From SIAQ01 sp964484265 (GTDB lineage Bacteria > Planctomycetota > Planctomycetia > Gemmatales > Gemmataceae), in assembly GCA_964484265.1 (NCBI GenBank), contig CAZAFH010000002.1, forward strand, positions 124,001 to 188,000: 64,000 bases of DNA. The letters run 5' to 3'. Positions 61,613-64,000 of the stretch are shown here, piece after piece. The position numbers were made by a program, and so were the translations under genes. The notes under the pieces are model-generated. The model made no database searches and was not told the origin of the DNA. It saw nothing but the letters and a program-made list of their open reading frames with translations. Positions within the stretch are counted from its first letter, which is position 1. Each line of letters starts with the position of its first letter.

Positions 61613-62881
61613 TTACGTCGATTTGCCGGCGTGCGAGCGTTTTGGCTTTGGCTTTCGTTTCGAGCCCGAGGCCGGCTCACGCGCGGAAATGTCGATGGGG
61701 AAATCGCACCAGTTCCATCCGTTCGGACCGTCGTTCGGCCAGATGCGAATGGGCTTATACTCGGTTCCGTAAAGTTCCTTCAGTTCACCGATGGCCGTGA
61801 AGTGCTTGGCCTGGAGATGCGGACGGACGGTGGCGAGCAGCTTTTCCTCTCCGCGCAGGACGATGAAATCCAGCACGCCGACATAGGGAACCACCGCCGG
61901 AGTTGTGCGCCGGACATCGTCAATCGCCACGAATGCCCAGCCGTTCTTGTTGAACCAGTCATCACACTGCTTGAGCACAAAGTGCCGCGGCTGGCGCACT
62001 GGACGGTCGGGGTCATTCGTTGTTGCGCCCGCGCTGTCGTCTGACTCGTCGTCTGGTCCGTGTTGGCCTGCATCATCTGCATCGGCGGCGGAACCGGGCG
62101 TGACGACGCGCGTCACCTCACGTTGAATGGGGCCACGGGCCAGCGACTCCTCGACTGGCTCGCAGATTGCCACGCGCTGCCCCTGTTGGAGCAACTTGTG
62201 CAGATAGGCTTCGAGCTGATGATGCGGGAAACCGGCCATCGTGAGCGTCCGGTCCCGCATCGTCAGTGTCAGCCCGAGCAGCTTGTGCGCCGTCTCGGCG
62301 TCATCGCCGAACAGCTCGTAGAAGTCCCCCATGCGAAACAGAAGCATCATGCCGGGGTGCTTTTCCTTGGCAATGCGGTATTGCTCCATGATCGCATCGC
62401 GTCCAGGCACTGGCGTTACCGTCGCGTCGGGTCGTGGTGGCGGTTTCACGGGTTGCTTGGCTTGCTTCCGGGCCTTTTTGGTTTCGGACGGTTGCGGCGT
62501 CTTCTCTTCAGGTTCTTTTGGCGCCGGGGTCGAAACGGCGTCGCATGACCGTGCGGCGTCAGCAGCCGGCTCGGGACCCAGCAATTGAAACGCCATCCTG
62601 CGGATGTGCGGTTTGAGCCGTGCCACGGGCTCCTTGTCAGGCGTCGAAATCTCAACCAAGGTTTCGCACGCCGCCGCGATGGGTTCCTTCCCGAATTTGT
62701 CGGCAAGCGGTTTGATCATTTGCCGGGCCTTCTCCATCGGGAGCGTTTGGTAGCCGAACAAACGAATCAGCTCGGTCTAGCTTGCGGTGAAATACATTTG
62801 CTTCAGGAGCTTTTCCTTTTCCTGACGTGTTAGCGCAGGTTCCGCTGGCCGCGTCGACTCGGTGGTCGCCGTGGTGTTCAT
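61613..62881 (-). pseudogene. Stand-alone MutS domain I protein with an in-frame amber codon
   Basis: ATG 62881 has a near-perfect AAAGGAGAT site and begins MNTTATTESTRPAEPAL. At codon 35 (62779-62777) the frame meets TAG, then continues without interruption (TELIRLFGYQTLPMEKARQM) to 61613, 422 codons in all. Residues about 164-263 are the mismatch-recognition domain I of MutS (FRMGDFYELFGDDAETAHKL, MAGFPHHQLEAYLHKLL, QREVTRVVTPG) with the F-x-E element intact; no other MutS domain is present. A CAG to TAG change is the simplest cause. Internal starts (ATG 62737) could still yield the domain. Function of isolated MutS-I proteins is unknown. Confidence 0.75.
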
Positions 62882-62916
62882 GGGATCTCCTTTCGGAATG
62901 GGATCAAACGAGTGGG

Positions 62917-63357
62917 TTACTGCGAACGGCCGGACATGAGATGGACATTGCGGTCGCCGGCTGTGCCCCGATAGGCAAGCCGGCGCAAGTTATCGACGCC
63001 GAGCCACTTCTTGAGCCATTCGGCCGTGTCCGGCGGGTCGCTGAACTGGATGCCATGCACGCCCTGGTTCTCGACCTTCCAGACCTCCTTGCAGCCGGCC
63101 TCCAGAAGGGCGAAGACGGCGATCGGCACGAGCAGCTCCGGCGCCAGCATGATGCTGCCGACGTGAGGATCCGCTGCGCTGCCTTGGCTCCAGTTTTCCG
63201 GTAGTCGCAAGTCAGGAATGCCGAGGCATTTTTCCAGGATCGCTTTCCCCTTGGCGGTCACGTCGCACAGCATGCGATAGCCAAGGCCGCAAGATTCTCC
63301 GGTGAGCGGGACAATGCCGAATTCGCTCAGGTGATCCCAGCGGGTAATCGTTTTCAT
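62917..63357 (-). CDS. Hypothetical protein with a structured leader
   Basis: 146 residues from ATG 63357, with a perfect AAAGGAGG site. It contains RWDHLSEFGIVPLTGESCGLGYRML and WLKKWLGVDNLRRLAYRGTAGD but no recognised domain. Cytoplasmic, no membrane segment. It is the first gene of the minus-strand run 63,357-60,298, so its leader could control the whole group. Twenty bases before the ATG a long hairpin begins (see 63,361). Confidence 0.65.
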   Translation of the reverse strand: MKTITRWDHLSEFGIVPLTGESCGLGYRMLCDVTAKGKAILEKCLGIPDLRLPENWSQGSAADPHVGSIMLAPELLVPIAVFALLEAGCKEVWKVENQGVHGIQFSDPPDTAEWLKKWLGVDNLRRLAYRGTAGDRNVHLMSGRSQ

Positions 63358-63360
63358 CGA

Positions 63361-63444
63361 GTCCTCCTTTGTGGAAATGAGAAAACGAAATCGGCCGGCA
63401 TCTGCACGCGGCAAACGCCAGCCGATTCCGTTTTCAAGGAGGAC
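63361..63444 (-). promoter_or_regulatory. Leader hairpin that pairs with the Shine-Dalgarno of the 63,357 gene
   Basis: In the minus-strand transcript GTCCTCCTT (63444-63436 complement) is followed at once by a 19-nt arm whose partner at 63399-63381 matches at 17 of 19 positions, leaving a 17-nt loop. The first 9 nt pair perfectly with AAGGAGGAC (63369-63361), which contains the ribosome site. The fold would hide the ribosome site, as in RNA thermometers and translational riboswitches. Confidence 0.55.
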
Positions 63445-63456
63445 CGAACCTTGCGG

Positions 63457-63503
63457 CATCACCAGCTTCTCAACCGGCGGATTGACCGGCTGAGATGGTG
63501 ATG
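63457..63503 (-). promoter_or_regulatory. Second leader hairpin, further upstream
   Basis: CATCACCA...TCTCA.CCGG arms lie around a short GGATTGA-type loop with a 3-nt bulge. It directly precedes the SD-pairing hairpin in the same transcript. No T-tract follows, so termination is unlikely. Another inverted repeat (TGTGCG, six T, CGCACA) lies at 63626-63644. The rest of 63,504-63,800 holds no clear gene. Confidence 0.35.
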
Positions 63504-63800
63504 AAAGCTTCTACTCATCGGGCAGATCGAAAGAACTTCTTCGAGACCCGGAGCGCGAATCTACCACGGAAAAGAACGGGAAACAAATCCCCCCATCCGC
63601 ATGGTCCCCCAAAGCGCAAAACCGATGTGCGTTTTTTGCGCACAACGCGCGACGGGAGCTGTTGAAACCGCAACCGAGAATGTGGTAATTGGCTCGACGC
63701 CCCATCGGAGGATAGGGCTCCGCAGCGGTGCGACCCGAGCGCCGAGGTGGGTGACCGTGCGGATGGGCCGGGGTTCGCCAGTGGCAGCCCCGACCATCCT

Positions 63801-64000
63801 TTATTTGCCAGGTTGAGCGCGTCGAGGGTTCAACGGCTTTGGCGAGGTTGAGCCGTGATCAATCTCATTTTCGACCAGAATGCCATTTTCGACGAGAATA
63901 TCCCGCACAACTTGTCTGTCGTACGTCCACCGGGCCGGAACACGAATCAAACGGACGCGCATCGTCCGGAACAGCCGATTGACGAACACATCGCGGCGTT
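63801..64000 (-). CDS. C-terminal end of a gene entering from the right edge
   Basis: The frame is open to the right window edge and ends at 63801. The visible 66 residues include RLFRTMRVRLIRVPARWTYDR and RDILVENGILVENEIDHG. The RLIRVPARW string resembles the end of small endonuclease-type (DUF559/vsr-like) domains, but too little is visible to decide. Confidence 0.45.
   Translation of the reverse strand, partial: RRDVFVNRLFRTMRVRLIRVPARWTYDRQVVRDILVENGILVENEIDHGSTSPKPLNPRRAQPGK

Larger units (their letters stand above)
29741..64000. mobile_element. Plasmid-derived integrative element or integrated plasmid (right end outside window)
   Basis: From about 29.75 kb the gene content changes abruptly from exported planctomycete families to ParA/ParB, a RepA-like initiator, a tyrosine recombinase, ArdC, an orphan methyltransferase, a VirD4/TraG-like coupling ATPase and many small genes, mostly minus strand. 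The left limit is placed at the truncated amidohydrolase. No flanking direct repeat or tRNA is visible and the right boundary is not in the window, so a true plasmid cannot be excluded if the first 30 kb were part of it. The recombinase lies inside rather than at the visible edge. Confidence 0.65.

Overview
The window reads as DNA from a planctomycete, most likely a Gemmata-type member. It is GC-rich. The first 29.7 kb is packed with protein families that are hallmarks of that phylum: DUF1501 and DUF1552 Tat-exported proteins, PSCyt/DUF1549/DUF1553 cytochrome-like proteins, a membrane-bound-dehydrogenase/HEAT/cytochrome fusion, FGE-sulfatase (SUMF1-like) domains and WD40 repeats. No rRNA, tRNA or CRISPR array was seen.

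Region 1 (1-29,740, all plus strand) is a chain of secreted-protein genes. Their usual arrangement is a CxxCH-bearing PSD1-type protein next to one or more DUF1501 partners, with added FGE-like, beta-propeller, LamG and ABM proteins. Every FGE-like domain here lacks the catalytic cysteine pair, so these are probably binding or structural versions. A more A/T-rich gene (11,934) resembling the TIGR02996 repeat-companion family sits inside one of the pairs. The region ends with an amidohydrolase remnant (29,318-29,740) cut at both ends.

Region 2 (about 29,741 to the right edge) is a mobile element of plasmid ancestry. It carries ParA and ParB, a RepA-type initiator, a tyrosine recombinase, an ArdC antirestriction protein, a multi-TM VirD4/TraG-like coupling ATPase with two small wHTH or relaxation-type partners, an orphan DNA methyltransferase, an excisionase-type HTH protein and many small, mostly minus-strand genes with strong Shine-Dalgarno sites. 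Beside parAB is a GC-rich non-coding segment with two copies of a 16-24-16 inverted repeat, a candidate parS, oriT or oriV. Two gene families occur twice on the element (30.4/60.9 kb and 41.6/43.2 kb).

The most unusual content is cargo on this element. From 58,025 down to 51,278 a tightly overlapping minus-strand operon encodes a radical-SAM activase-like protein, a long coiled-coil protein, a two-domain ClpB-like AAA+ machine whose first domain is split between two frames, a pseudokinase-P-loop GTPase-coiled-coil-tail-anchor fusion, and a tail-anchored coiled-coil protein. Just upstream lie a small TM protein and a GHKL ATPase fused to a HELGH zincin; just downstream, across the integrase, lies a two-TM membrane protein. 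A second signalling island (37.5-40.6 kb) holds a kinase with a degraded active site, a membrane-embedded Cas4-like protein with lost catalytic residues, and a convergent kinase with an intact HGD/DFG. I read the main operon as an undescribed NTP-driven membrane-associated conflict or stress system; that is inference.

Several element genes look broken or subject to recoding: an in-frame amber in a stand-alone MutS domain I gene, a one-base frameshift in a small membrane protein, and a frame change at an A5 run in the AAA+ gene. The gene at 62,917-63,357 has a long leader hairpin that pairs its Shine-Dalgarno sequence.
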